DNA from: Dysgonamonadaceae bacterium
Lineage (GTDB): Bacteria; Bacteroidota; Bacteroidia; Bacteroidales; Azobacteroidaceae
Assembly (NCBI GenBank): GCA_031256015.1
Contig: JAIRRK010000098.1
Location: 1-7,676 of the forward strand
Direction of reading: 5' to 3'
DNA: 7,676 nt
Position numbers and translations under genes: made by a program
The notes under the pieces: generated by a model
Seen by the model: the letters and a program-made list of their open reading frames with translations, nothing else
The model's database searches: none
What the model was told of the DNA's origin: nothing
In this document: in pieces, positions 1 through 7,676 of the stretch
Position numbering within the stretch: position 1 is the first letter of the stretch
Layout of the letters: every line of letters starts with the position of its first letter

Positions 1-423
1 AAGTATTATTTTGCCGATGATTATTTCTATTCCTTCCTGAAAACTATAGATTCTGCCATTTTGTTGGCTTATCATGAAAATGAAATAACTTCGGGGTCTT
101 TGTGCACTTATTGCAATTCGATTATGCAAGCGCATTTAAATGCCACAAGTAATCGATATTTACAGGCGAGTCCCCTGAAATTGGTATTGGATGCCGCCCG
201 AAAAAAAGGAATGGAGAAAAAAATGTCGTGGCTTCATTTGGGAGGCGGACGCGCCAGTACCGACGATTCTCTTTTTCAGTTCAAGTCCCGTTTTTCACAT
301 GAGCATTTTTCATTCAGAATGTGGAAATATATTCACAACAGAGAAGCTTACCGCGAATTACTTTATGCAAAATACGGAGAAACTCCGCCCGAATCTTCTT
401 TTTTCCCGTTGTATAGAGGCTAA
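1..423 (+). CDS. FemAB/GNAT-like acyltransferase, C-terminal part (5' end outside window)
   Basis: The frame is open from the first base and ends at TAA 421-423, giving 140 visible residues. The visible part resembles the second acyltransferase fold of the FemAB/peptidoglycan-bridge or 'GNAT family' proteins common in Bacteroidota. Around residues 78-97 it has a LHLGGG motif followed by a short S/T-D-D-SLF-FK-F segment, which is typical of the C-terminal core of that family. Upstream, the segment with LLAYHENEITSG and the NAT-like strand/helix (residues 21-70) fits the central beta-strands of the fold. Members of this superfamily transfer amino acids or acyl groups to cell-wall or surface-glycan precursors. 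The substrate cannot be read from this fragment, so no symbol is given. The gene ends 32 nt before ruvX on the same strand, but ruvX has its own -7 box, so co-transcription is not assured. The family call is made by eye and is fairly secure; the specific function is not. Confidence 0.75.
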   Translation, partial: KYYFADDYFYSFLKTIDSAILLAYHENEITSGSLCTYCNSIMQAHLNATSNRYLQASPLKLVLDAARKKGMEKKMSWLHLGGGRASTDDSLFQFKSRFSHEHFSFRMWKYIHNREAYRELLYAKYGETPPESSFFPLYRG

Positions 424-438
424 ACAATCTAAAATTCG

Positions 439-446
439 TATCTTTG
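439..446 (+). promoter_or_regulatory. Bacteroidota -7 promoter element upstream of ruvX
   Basis: TATCTTTG matches the Bacteroidota -7 consensus TAnnTTTG exactly and lies in the 32-nt gap before ruvX. No TTG sits at the usual 18-21 nt spacing upstream; the nearest is at 409-411, about 27 nt away, so the -33 half is poor. The box ends 9 nt before the ATG at 456, so transcription would begin only a few bases from the start codon and give a very short or absent leader. Confidence 0.5.
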
Positions 447-455
447 CCCCTCGAA

Positions 456-872
456 ATGGGAAGAATAATTGCAATTGATTATGGGAAAAAAAGGACAGGA
501 CTTGCTGTCTCGGACCCGTTAAAAATTATAGCGGGAGGCCTGAAAACCGTTCCGAGTCATGAAGTGATTTCCTTTCTCAAGCAATATACGAAAGAGAACG
601 TCGTCGAATTATTTATTTTAGGGGAATCCCGACAAATGAATTACTCTCTTTCGGAAAATATGCAACGAGTTGAAATCTTTAAGAAAGAACTTCAAAAAGC
701 CTTTCCGGCCATGCCGATTCAAATGGTTGACGAACGATTTACTTCCGTATTGGCCCATCAAACAATGATTGATGCCGGATTAAAAAAAACAAAAAGACAA
801 GATAAAGCACTGGTCGACGAATTGAGTGCAACCATTTTATTACAAACTTATTTAGAATCAACAAGAAAATGA
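456..872 (+). CDS. ruvX: RuvX/YqgF, putative Holliday junction resolvase / pre-16S rRNA nuclease
   Basis: This 138-residue protein has the usual YqgF-family length and an RNase H-like fold. The family is proposed to mature the 16S rRNA 5' end and/or to resolve Holliday junctions, and acts in the cytoplasm. Visible motifs are strand 1 [19 protein letters not shown] (residues 2-20) with acidic D8, the VDERFTS motif (D92, E93, R94), and the C-terminal [14 protein letters not shown] helix with acidic D121. A family position usually written G-x-P-x-x-x-N reads GESRQMN here (residues 56-62), with Ser in place of Pro; TCC is one base from CCC. I chose the ATG at 456. An in-frame TTG at 444 lies inside the -7 promoter box and would add MPLE ahead of the conserved N-terminus. 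There is no Shine-Dalgarno sequence, as is usual in this phylum. The gene overlaps def by ATGA at 869-872, suggesting coupled translation. Confidence 0.95.
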   Translation: MGRIIAIDYGKKRTGLAVSDPLKIIAGGLKTVPSHEVISFLKQYTKENVVELFILGESRQMNYSLSENMQRVEIFKKELQKAFPAMPIQMVDERFTSVLAHQTMIDAGLKKTKRQDKALVDELSATILLQTYLESTRK

Positions 873-1426
873 TATTACCTGTTTATTTATACGGACATCC
901 TGTACTGAGAAAAGTAACAAAGGACATTTCTCCCGATTACCCTGATTTGAAGCAACTTATCGACAATATGTTCGAAACAATGTATCTTGCGGACGGAATC
1001 GGATTGGCGGCTCCTCAGATAGGGCTGGAAGATAGAATTCTGGTTATCGATTTAAGTCCTTACGGAGAAAAAGATTCCTCTTGCAAAGAATTTAAAAAGG
1101 CATTCATCAACGCTCACATCATCGAAAAAAGCGAAGACGAAGAAATCATGGAGGAAGGATGTCTTTCCATTCCCAATATTCATGAAAAAGTCCCTCGTGC
1201 CAATCGTATTCGGATTCAATACTTGGACGAGAATCTGCAAGCTCACGATGAAATCTACGAAGGTTATGTTGCCCGCGTTATTCAACACGAATACGACCAT
1301 CTGGAAGGAATCATGTTTGTCGACCGGATCAGCGGCATGCGGAAACAATTGATTCGCTCCAAACTGAACAAAATCATGGCGGGCCAAGTGAATTGTTCTT
1401 ACAAAGTAAAACGGCAAGCAAAATAA
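869..1426 (+). CDS. def: Peptide deformylase
   Basis: A 185-residue metalloenzyme that removes the formyl group from the N-terminal methionine of nascent proteins at the ribosome. All three signature motifs are present in order: [10 protein letters not shown] (residues 43-52, with Q50), EGCLS (96-100, metal ligand C98) and QHEYDHLEG (139-147, ligands H140 and H144, catalytic E141). Compared with the compact E. coli enzyme it has an inserted loop of about 12-15 residues around 63-77 ([13 protein letters not shown]) between two core strands, as I would expect for Bacteroidota deformylases. The start is the ATG that overlaps the ruvX stop, giving the standard N-terminus with YGHPVLR. It is probably the last gene of the ruvX-def unit, because the next gene (dapA) is convergent. 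A GC-rich inverted repeat spans its stop codon. Confidence 0.97.
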   Translation: MILPVYLYGHPVLRKVTKDISPDYPDLKQLIDNMFETMYLADGIGLAAPQIGLEDRILVIDLSPYGEKDSSCKEFKKAFINAHIIEKSEDEEIMEEGCLSIPNIHEKVPRANRIRIQYLDENLQAHDEIYEGYVARVIQHEYDHLEGIMFVDRISGMRKQLIRSKLNKIMAGQVNCSYKVKRQAK

Positions 1427-1437
1427 ACGGCTTGCCG
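1412..1437 (+). terminator. GC-rich hairpin across the def stop codon, possible terminator
   Basis: CGGCAAGC (1412-1419) and GCTTGCCG (1430-1437) are perfect 8-bp complementary arms separated by a 10-nt loop that contains the TAA stop of def (1424-1426). The stem is strong enough to act at the 3' end of the ruvX-def transcript. However, the sequence after it (ACTCCGATGTATCTTTATTATT) has no clean T-run, so it is at best a weak intrinsic terminator or a 3'-end stabilising hairpin. Confidence 0.4.
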
Positions 1438-1714
1438 ACTCCGATGTATCTTTATTATTCATCCTTCATCGCACCGAACAACGAGGACCCGCGACAGGCG
1501 GCAGTTCATTGATTTTCGTTGTCGTTTATCTGACTCGGCGTCAGACGAGCGTCTGACTCGGAGTCAGATGGGCATCTGCGCCCACCGCAGAGGAACGTCT
1601 GCGCTCACCGCAGAGGGACGTCTGCGCCCACCGCAGATGGGCGTCTGCGCTCACCGCAGATGAACGGCCTGCTTCGTTACTCTCAGAATGTAAGCGAACC
1701 GACACGGAGTTGTT
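1427..1714. other. Convergent intergenic region between def and dapA
   Basis: This 288-bp gap separates the 3' ends of def (+) and dapA (-), so it should hold terminators rather than promoters. I find no reading frame in it with recognisable protein character. Its centre (1530-1667) is the 23-bp-period palindrome array described separately. The left flank (1438-1529) holds only a weak long-loop inverted repeat (1478-1484 with 1516-1522). In the right flank (1668-1714), CTG at 1669-1671 and CAG at 1684-1686 could be the remnant of a decayed seventh repeat unit, but this is weak. Neither strand has a conventional stem plus T-run terminator for dapA. Confidence 0.7.
1530..1667. repeat. Six-unit tandem array of 15-bp palindromes, exact 23-bp period
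   Basis: Units start at 1530, 1553, 1576, 1599, 1622 and 1645, each exactly 23 bp apart. Each unit is a 15-bp interrupted palindrome plus an 8-bp linker. Palindromes 1-2 are CTGACTCGGCGTCAG and CTGACTCGGAGTCAG. Palindromes 3 and 5 are CTGCGCCCACCGCAG, and 4 and 6 are CTGCGCTCACCGCAG. A T before and an A after every palindrome extend the arms to at least 6 bp (8 bp in unit 2). The linkers fit A-N-G-R-R-C-R-K: ACGAGCGT, ATGGGCAT, AGGAACGT, AGGGACGT, ATGGGCGT, ATGAACGG. The array is clearly richer in G+C than its surroundings. The period is not a multiple of three, so a translated repeat is unlikely. There are no unique spacers, so it is not a CRISPR. Its place between two gene 3' ends fits a structured RNA, a terminator-like element or a protein-binding DNA array. 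The function is unknown to me. Confidence 0.9.
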
Positions 1715-2608
1715 TCAGCACTTGATATTTAAGTCCAAAAGAATGTTTCGAATCTTTTCGTAAGTAGTGATGCGGGTAGGAATAAGAGGCAAACGTAATT
1801 CATTTTCAATGTATCCCATCATGTTTAACATGCTTTTCACTCCGGCGGGATTTCCGTCGACAAACAGCAAGTCAAATAATTCCGTAAAACTTTGGTGAAT
1901 GGATAGCGCATTGGCGTAATCGCCGTTCAAAGCCAAACGGACCATTCGGCTGAATTCTTTCGGGAAAGCGTTTCCGATAACGGAGATAACTCCGACAGCT
2001 CCGAATGTGATTAAGGGAAAAGTGATTCCGTCGTCGCCGGAAATAACCTGAAAATCATCGGGTTTGTATTTGATGATTCGGCCTATTTGAGTCATGTCTC
2101 CCGATGCTTCTTTGACAGCAACAATATTATCGAAATCCTTCGACAAGCGCAACGTTGTTTCGGCCGACATGTTCACGCCGGTTCTTCCCGGAACGTTGTA
2201 AAGGACAATCGGAACCGGAGAAGCTTTCGCCACGTGTTTATAATGCTGATATATACCTTCTTGAGAGGGTTTATTATAGTAAGGCACAACCGAAAGGATG
2301 GCATCGATTTCGGAAAAGTCGTCCGTCTTCAATTTTTGAACGAGTGCATGAGTGTTATTTCCTCCCACTCCCAGAACAACGGGAATTTGTCTGTTTACTT
2401 TTGAAATAACCAATCGGATAATTTTCTTTTGTTCTTCTTGAGTAAGAGTCGGTGTTTCGGCAGTGGTTCCCAATACAACGAGGTAATCGGTGCCGTTTTG
2501 CAACTGATAATCCACCACTCGGGACAAAGCAGTATAATCGACACTTCCATCTTTCTTGAACGGAGTAATTAAAGCAACTCCCATTCCATTTAGATTAATT
2601 CTTCCCAT
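1715..2608 (-). CDS. dapA: 4-hydroxy-tetrahydrodipicolinate synthase
   Basis: A 297-residue cytoplasmic TIM-barrel aldolase of full family length. It condenses pyruvate with aspartate semialdehyde, the first committed step of diaminopimelate/lysine synthesis, and so feeds both protein and peptidoglycan. Recognisable sites are the GTTAE motif (T48, T49), VVPYYNKPSQEG with Y110-Y111, LYNVPGRTG with Y137 and R142, the Schiff-base lysine K166 in VAVKEASGD, and SGDD (190-193). By alignment in memory these correspond to T44/T45, Y107, Y133, R138 and K161 of the E. coli enzyme. Sialate lyase or KDG aldolase relatives are less likely given the TT and YY motifs. The ATG at 2608 gives the normal N-terminus (L-x-G-x-GVALITPF). 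No other lysine gene is nearby. It has its own promoter (2630-2658), so it can be expressed apart from the upstream ligA operon. It converges on def across the repeat array. Confidence 0.97.
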   Translation of the reverse strand: MGRINLNGMGVALITPFKKDGSVDYTALSRVVDYQLQNGTDYLVVLGTTAETPTLTQEEQKKIIRLVISKVNRQIPVVLGVGGNNTHALVQKLKTDDFSEIDAILSVVPYYNKPSQEGIYQHYKHVAKASPVPIVLYNVPGRTGVNMSAETTLRLSKDFDNIVAVKEASGDMTQIGRIIKYKPDDFQVISGDDGITFPLITFGAVGVISVIGNAFPKEFSRMVRLALNGDYANALSIHQSFTELFDLLFVDGNPAGVKSMLNMMGYIENELRLPLIPTRITTYEKIRNILLDLNIKC

Positions 2609-2629
2609 TTAATTTTCGATATTGATGAG

Positions 2630-2658
2630 CAAAGGTAGTAAAATATTTCGATGTGCAA
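2630..2658 (-). promoter_or_regulatory. Bacteroidota-type promoter of dapA
   Basis: Read on the minus strand, TTG (2658-2656) is followed by an 18-nt spacer and TACCTTTG (2637-2630), which matches the TAnnTTTG -7 consensus perfectly. The spacer is within about one base of the usual Bacteroidota range. Transcription should begin near 2625, leaving a leader of roughly 15-20 nt before the ATG at 2608. The leader is A/T-rich with no Shine-Dalgarno sequence. The gap from the upstream gene's stop is 81 nt, and I see no strong terminator in it, so some read-through from the ligA operon is possible. Confidence 0.72.
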
Positions 2659-2689
2659 TATACGGATAAACCGAATGATTTGTTGTTGT

Positions 2690-3226
2690 TTAAACCTGTT
2701 TTGTTTTAATCGTATGCAAATAATAAATGATTTGTTTTCCCAATTCTTTGACCTTCGAATCGTCGTCTTCCGATTCCGGAAGGGAAATGATGGCCAAATC
2801 GTAATGCGGAATATTACTTTTTTTCAATCCGGCTTTAACGTGAGCGTGAGCGTGCATCAAAATGTATTCCAACGGAATGTTACGTGTGAGCGTTAAATCG
2901 AAAACCGCATCGAATGTCTGATTTCGAATTTCCGTTGCGATTTGTTCGACTTTATTGTCGAATAAATCACCGGCTTCTTTGGCGGTTATAATTTGATAAG
3001 GCGTTTCGGAATAATTGTATTGGTCCGATTTATCTTTGTAGGCATAAGCCGTTACGTGTCTATTCAGTTTCTTCAATTTCTTAACGAACAGGTCAACCGC
3101 GTCGTAATTGGCGGTATCGAACAAAATGAGAATGGATTGAATATCTTTGAAATTCAGAAAACGCTTTTCCCGGGAATTCTTCCTGTAATAGCTGTTTATT
3201 TTTTTACTCAAAATAAATTTATACAT
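2690..3226 (-). CDS. Conserved Bacteroidota protein of unknown function, probably DUF6913 family
   Basis: A 178-residue soluble protein with no signal peptide or membrane segment. The first 25 residues are basic (K/R/Y-rich). They are followed by an alternating strand-helix pattern: ILILFDTANYDAVDLFVKKLKKL (about residues 32-54), then VTAYAYKDK (58-66), and FDAVFDLTLTRNIPLEYILMHAHAHVKAGL (about 104-133), then a beta-strand/loop with DLAIISLPESED. This looks like a small alpha/beta fold. I associate this pattern with the Bacteroidota family DUF6913, often found near dapA or ligA, but the label is from memory. No catalytic motif is evident; the closely spaced histidines (HAHAH, about 125-129) are the most notable polar cluster. 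The start codon lies 1 nt after the ligA stop, so it is almost certainly translated from the ligA message. Its function is unknown. Confidence 0.72.
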   Translation of the reverse strand: MYKFILSKKINSYYRKNSREKRFLNFKDIQSILILFDTANYDAVDLFVKKLKKLNRHVTAYAYKDKSDQYNYSETPYQIITAKEAGDLFDNKVEQIATEIRNQTFDAVFDLTLTRNIPLEYILMHAHAHVKAGLKKSNIPHYDLAIISLPESEDDDSKVKELGKQIIYYLHTIKTKQV

Positions 3227-3227
3227 A

Positions 3228-5788
<2,561 letters not shown>

Positions 5789-5797
5789 CGATTATTA

Positions 5798-7126
5798 TTA
5801 TTTTTCTTCTTCCGTTTTTTTATTTATCTGAAATTTGATTTTCAATATACGTTTATTATCCATGTCCAAAATACGGAAAGAATAATCGCCGTACTCAATC
5901 ACTTCTTTCTTTTCGGGGAAATCACCTTTTATTTCGAGAATTAATCCGGCCAAAGAATCCACTTCCTCAGTAAATTTATCGAAAGTTTTGGGTTCGACAT
6001 GTGTAATTCTAAAAAAGTCGGTTAAAAGGATTTTCCCTTCAAAAATAAAAGAGCCGTCTTTTAAACGAGTGTGTTTCAATTCTTCTTCATCGTCGTATTC
6101 ATCATTAATTTCTCCGACAATTTCTTCCAGAATATCTTCCATAGTAACAATTCCGGAAGTTCCTCCATATTCGTCGACAACAATTGCGATGTGGTTTTTA
6201 TTCGTTCGAAATTCTTCCAACAAGTCGTCTATTTTTTTTTCTTCGGGAACAAAAAACGGGGAGCGAATTAAATTTTTCCAATCGAAATCGTCCGATTCTT
6301 TTAAATAAGGAAGCAAATCTTTGATGTAGAGAATACCTTTAATTTCGTCTAAGGTTTCCGAAAATACAGGAATGCGCGAATACTCCATTTGAACGATATA
6401 AGATAAAACTTCCTTGAATTTCACGGAAATATCCAAAGCGGCTACATCCATCCGTGGAGTCATAATTTCGACTGCTGTTTTATTGTAGAGATTAATAATT
6501 CCCTCTAAAATATTTTTTTCTTCGCTCAATTTATCGGAAGTAAGTTCTAAGGCTTTCGATAATTCATCGACGGACACATCGTTTCCTTTTCTTTTTTGAG
6601 AATGATGCAGCGAAAGCGATATTTTTGCAATCAAGGAAGAAAGCGGTCGGGATATTTTTTCCAAAAAATGCACAAGAGATGATGTTTTTTTGAGAAACTT
6701 CAGAGGATTACTTTGTGCATAAATTCGAGGAATAACTTCTCCGAATAAAAGAACACACACAATTAAAGCCATTATTTCCATCAGGAAATAATATAACCCA
6801 TTGTGTTTATCTTCCCGGTAGCCGATACTTTGTAATGTCAGAATAATCACACCTGTTTTAAGTAAGCTGTTCCAAATCGTGAGACTGATTCGAACTTCAA
6901 CCGAACGAGACAATAACAATCGGACACGGCTTTTGCTTTGTGAATTTTCTTCTTCCGCTTCGTATTTTTCGGAAGAACTTAATGAAAGCAAAGCGGCTTC
7001 GGCTCCCGATAAAAGAGCTGATACGTACAAAAGGAAAACGGCGATTAATAATGCAACAAAAGGGATTGTTGCTAAAGGAAGAAAATAAGAATTAAGAAAA
7101 ATAGATAAAAAACAGTCTGAGTCCAT
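5798..7126 (-). CDS. gldE: Gliding motility-associated membrane protein GldE (CNNM/CBS/CorC family)
   Basis: A 442-residue inner-membrane protein of the HlyC/CorC (UPF0053) type. The N-terminal CNNM/DUF21 domain has hydrophobic segments at about 20-40, 85-103 and 113-133, including the SGAEAALLSLS helix start (40-50). A linker with VDELSKALEL leads into a CBS pair. The first CBS begins at IMTPRMDVAALD (221-232) and contains YSRIPVF; the second ends in VDEYGGTSGIVTMEDILEEIVGEI (317-340). The C-terminal transporter-associated domain (about 350-432) includes GSFIFEGKILLTDF and DSLAGLILE. Relatives are linked to Mg2+/Co2+ handling. I call it GldE rather than generic CorC because gldD follows after 9 nt, the pairing known from Flavobacterium and other Bacteroidota. 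The ATG at 7126 is the first one after the ssb terminator. It heads the gldE-gldD-ligA-DUF6913 operon, but no convincing promoter is visible in the 30 nt before it. Confidence 0.92.
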   Translation of the reverse strand: MDSDCFLSIFLNSYFLPLATIPFVALLIAVFLLYVSALLSGAEAALLSLSSSEKYEAEEENSQSKSRVRLLLSRSVEVRISLTIWNSLLKTGVIILTLQSIGYREDKHNGLYYFLMEIMALIVCVLLFGEVIPRIYAQSNPLKFLKKTSSLVHFLEKISRPLSSLIAKISLSLHHSQKRKGNDVSVDELSKALELTSDKLSEEKNILEGIINLYNKTAVEIMTPRMDVAALDISVKFKEVLSYIVQMEYSRIPVFSETLDEIKGILYIKDLLPYLKESDDFDWKNLIRSPFFVPEEKKIDDLLEEFRTNKNHIAIVVDEYGGTSGIVTMEDILEEIVGEINDEYDDEEELKHTRLKDGSFIFEGKILLTDFFRITHVEPKTFDKFTEEVDSLAGLILEIKGDFPEKKEVIEYGDYSFRILDMDNKRILKIKFQINKKTEEEK

Positions 7127-7145
7127 TCGTTAAAATTAATAGTTG

Positions 7146-7192
7146 AAAAGACAAAAACAGAATAGCGGGAATTTACGTTCCCACTATTCTGT
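7146..7192 (-). terminator. Intrinsic terminator downstream of ssb
   Basis: In the 75-nt gap between ssb and gldE, arms 7178-7192 and 7157-7171 form a 15-bp stem with a 6-nt loop (7172-7177). In the minus-strand RNA the one non-Watson-Crick position (7183 with 7166) is a U-G wobble, so the stem is continuous. In plus-strand RNA the same position would be an A-C mismatch. The stem is followed on the minus strand by TTTTGTCTTTT (7156-7146). Stem, loop and U-rich tail all fit a factor-independent terminator for ssb. Confidence 0.85.
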
Positions 7193-7201
7193 CTCAGCTT
7201 T

Positions 7202-7676
7202 TTAAAAAGGCAGGTCATCTTCCTCCGTTTCCAAAGGATCGGGAGTTGAAGTTTTTGCATCTTTCTGCGGAGTTTGTTGCACGGCATCCTCTGCTACAGA
7301 AGATTGAGCTCCGGAAGTCTGAGACGGATAACTTTGATTATTATCCGGTTTACGGTCCAGTAACTCAAGGTTATCTCCCCAAATTTCAGTCACATATCGT
7401 TTTATTCCTTGTTGGTCGTCATAAGAACGAGTTCTGATTTTTCCTTCGATAAAAATTTTGGAACCTTTGTGGATATATTTTTCCGCTATTTCCGCTAATC
7501 CTCTCCACAATACGATGTTGTGCCATTCCGTGCGATCCGGAATTTGTGTTCCGTTAGCTGTTTTATAGCCTCTTTCGGTAGTTGCTAAAGAAAAATTGGC
7601 AACGGATCCACCATTGTCATAATACCTCACTTCCGGGTCTTTGCCCACGTGTCCAATTAAAATAATTTTGTTTACT
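7202..7676 (-). CDS. ssb: Single-stranded DNA-binding protein SSB (first codons outside window)
   Basis: 157 residues are visible, and the reading frame runs off the window end. SSB coats single-stranded DNA in replication and repair and recruits partners through its C-terminal tip. The visible N-terminus VNKIILIGHVGKDPEVRY is the standard OB-fold beta-1 of Bacteroidota SSB; homologues begin MSVNK, so probably only about two codons are missing and the GTG at 7648 is not the real start. Core features are VANFSLATTER, TEWHNIVLWRGLAEIAEKYIHKGSKIFIEGKIRTRSY and YVTEIWGDNLELL. A Q/S/P-rich flexible linker (about the last 50 residues) leads to the acidic tip EEDDLPF, the conserved partner-binding end. 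It is followed by a strong terminator, so gldE is probably not simply a read-through gene of ssb. Confidence 0.97.
   Translation of the reverse strand, partial: VNKIILIGHVGKDPEVRYYDNGGSVANFSLATTERGYKTANGTQIPDRTEWHNIVLWRGLAEIAEKYIHKGSKIFIEGKIRTRSYDDQQGIKRYVTEIWGDNLELLDRKPDNNQSYPSQTSGAQSSVAEDAVQQTPQKDAKTSTPDPLETEEDDLPF

Noticed and set aside
444..446. TTG as the ruvX start
   Set aside because: It lies inside the -7 promoter box and would add four non-conserved residues; the ATG at 456 begins the conserved GRIIAIDYG strand.
191..478. A 95-residue plus-strand open frame between the first gene and ruvX
   Set aside because: It overlaps the FemAB-like frame and runs into ruvX. Its residues look like an out-of-frame reading and it has no start signal.
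1052..1462. A 136-residue minus-strand open frame overlapping def
   Set aside because: It is antisense to def, which has every catalytic motif. The antisense protein is rich in F/V/H/D runs typical of a reversed coding strand and resembles no family.
1478..1522. Inverted repeat ACAACGA / TCGTTGT left of the array
   Set aside because: It has only 7 Watson-Crick pairs (10 with two G-U) and a loop of about 25-31 nt without a T-run; this is easily expected by chance.
1530..1667. A CRISPR array
   Set aside because: The regular period suggests one at first, but the repeat is only 15 bp and palindromic. The 8-bp intervals share a consensus instead of being unique, and no cas gene is present.
2651..2896. 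Plus-strand open frames over the DUF6913-like gene, ligA, gldD and gldE
   Set aside because: All are antisense to genes with clear family motifs or operon coupling, and are short with low-complexity F/S/I-rich translations.
7131..7138. TAATTTTA on the minus strand as a -7 box for gldE
   Set aside because: It lacks the final G of TAnnTTTG, the nearest TTG is only 13 nt upstream, and it would put the transcription start at or past the ATG.
7198..7209. Perfect 12-bp palindrome CTTTTTAAAAAG at the ssb stop
   Set aside because: It is simple A/T-run symmetry spanning the end of the conserved LPF tip and the stop codon. It has no loop and no partner motif, so it is likely incidental.
7646..7648. 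GTG as the start of ssb
   Set aside because: The conserved first beta-strand (VNKIILIGH) continues upstream in frame to the window end, so the true start lies just outside.

Overview
The window is a piece of a Bacteroidota chromosome, most likely order Bacteroidales. The evidence is the ssb-gldE-gldD block, a Bacteroidota-type RuvX and LigA, promoter elements matching the Bacteroidota -7 consensus TAnnTTTG, and starts without Shine-Dalgarno sequences. I cannot name a genus. By eye the DNA is moderately AT-rich, apart from one GC-rich repeat patch. All nine coding regions look intact. Only the first (5' end missing) and the last (a few 5' bases missing) are cut by the window edges.

Plus strand, 1-1426: the C-terminal part of a FemAB/GNAT-like acyltransferase, then ruvX (YqgF nuclease family) and def (peptide deformylase). 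ruvX has a -7 box only 9 nt before its ATG, so its mRNA may be nearly leaderless. ruvX and def share a 4-nt ATGA overlap, so they are very probably co-transcribed and translationally coupled. A GC-rich hairpin spans the def stop codon.

Convergent gap, 1427-1714: between the 3' ends of def and dapA lies the most unusual object here. It is an array of six units with an exact 23-bp period (1530-1667). Each unit is a 15-bp interrupted palindrome plus an 8-bp linker. The palindromes come in two arm types (CTGAC/GTCAG and CTGCG/CGCAG) whose two arms change together, and the last four units form two 46-bp dimers. I do not recognise the element.

Minus strand, 7676 down to 1715: ssb ends in a strong intrinsic terminator. 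After it come gldE (CNNM/CBS/CorC membrane protein), gldD (lipoprotein), ligA (NAD-dependent DNA ligase) and a conserved Bacteroidota protein of unknown function (probably DUF6913). These four are packed with a 9-nt gap, a 10-nt overlap and a 1-nt gap, which is a clear operon joining two gliding/envelope genes to DNA ligase. dapA (4-hydroxy-tetrahydrodipicolinate synthase) follows after 81 nt and has its own well-formed Bacteroidota promoter.

Taken together this is mostly core housekeeping DNA: replication and repair (ssb, ligA, ruvX), N-terminal protein maturation (def), lysine/diaminopimelate synthesis (dapA) and envelope functions (gldD, gldE, FemAB-like). I see no mobile element, CRISPR array, tRNA or rRNA. 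Apart from the repeat array, I found no sign of a new multi-gene system.
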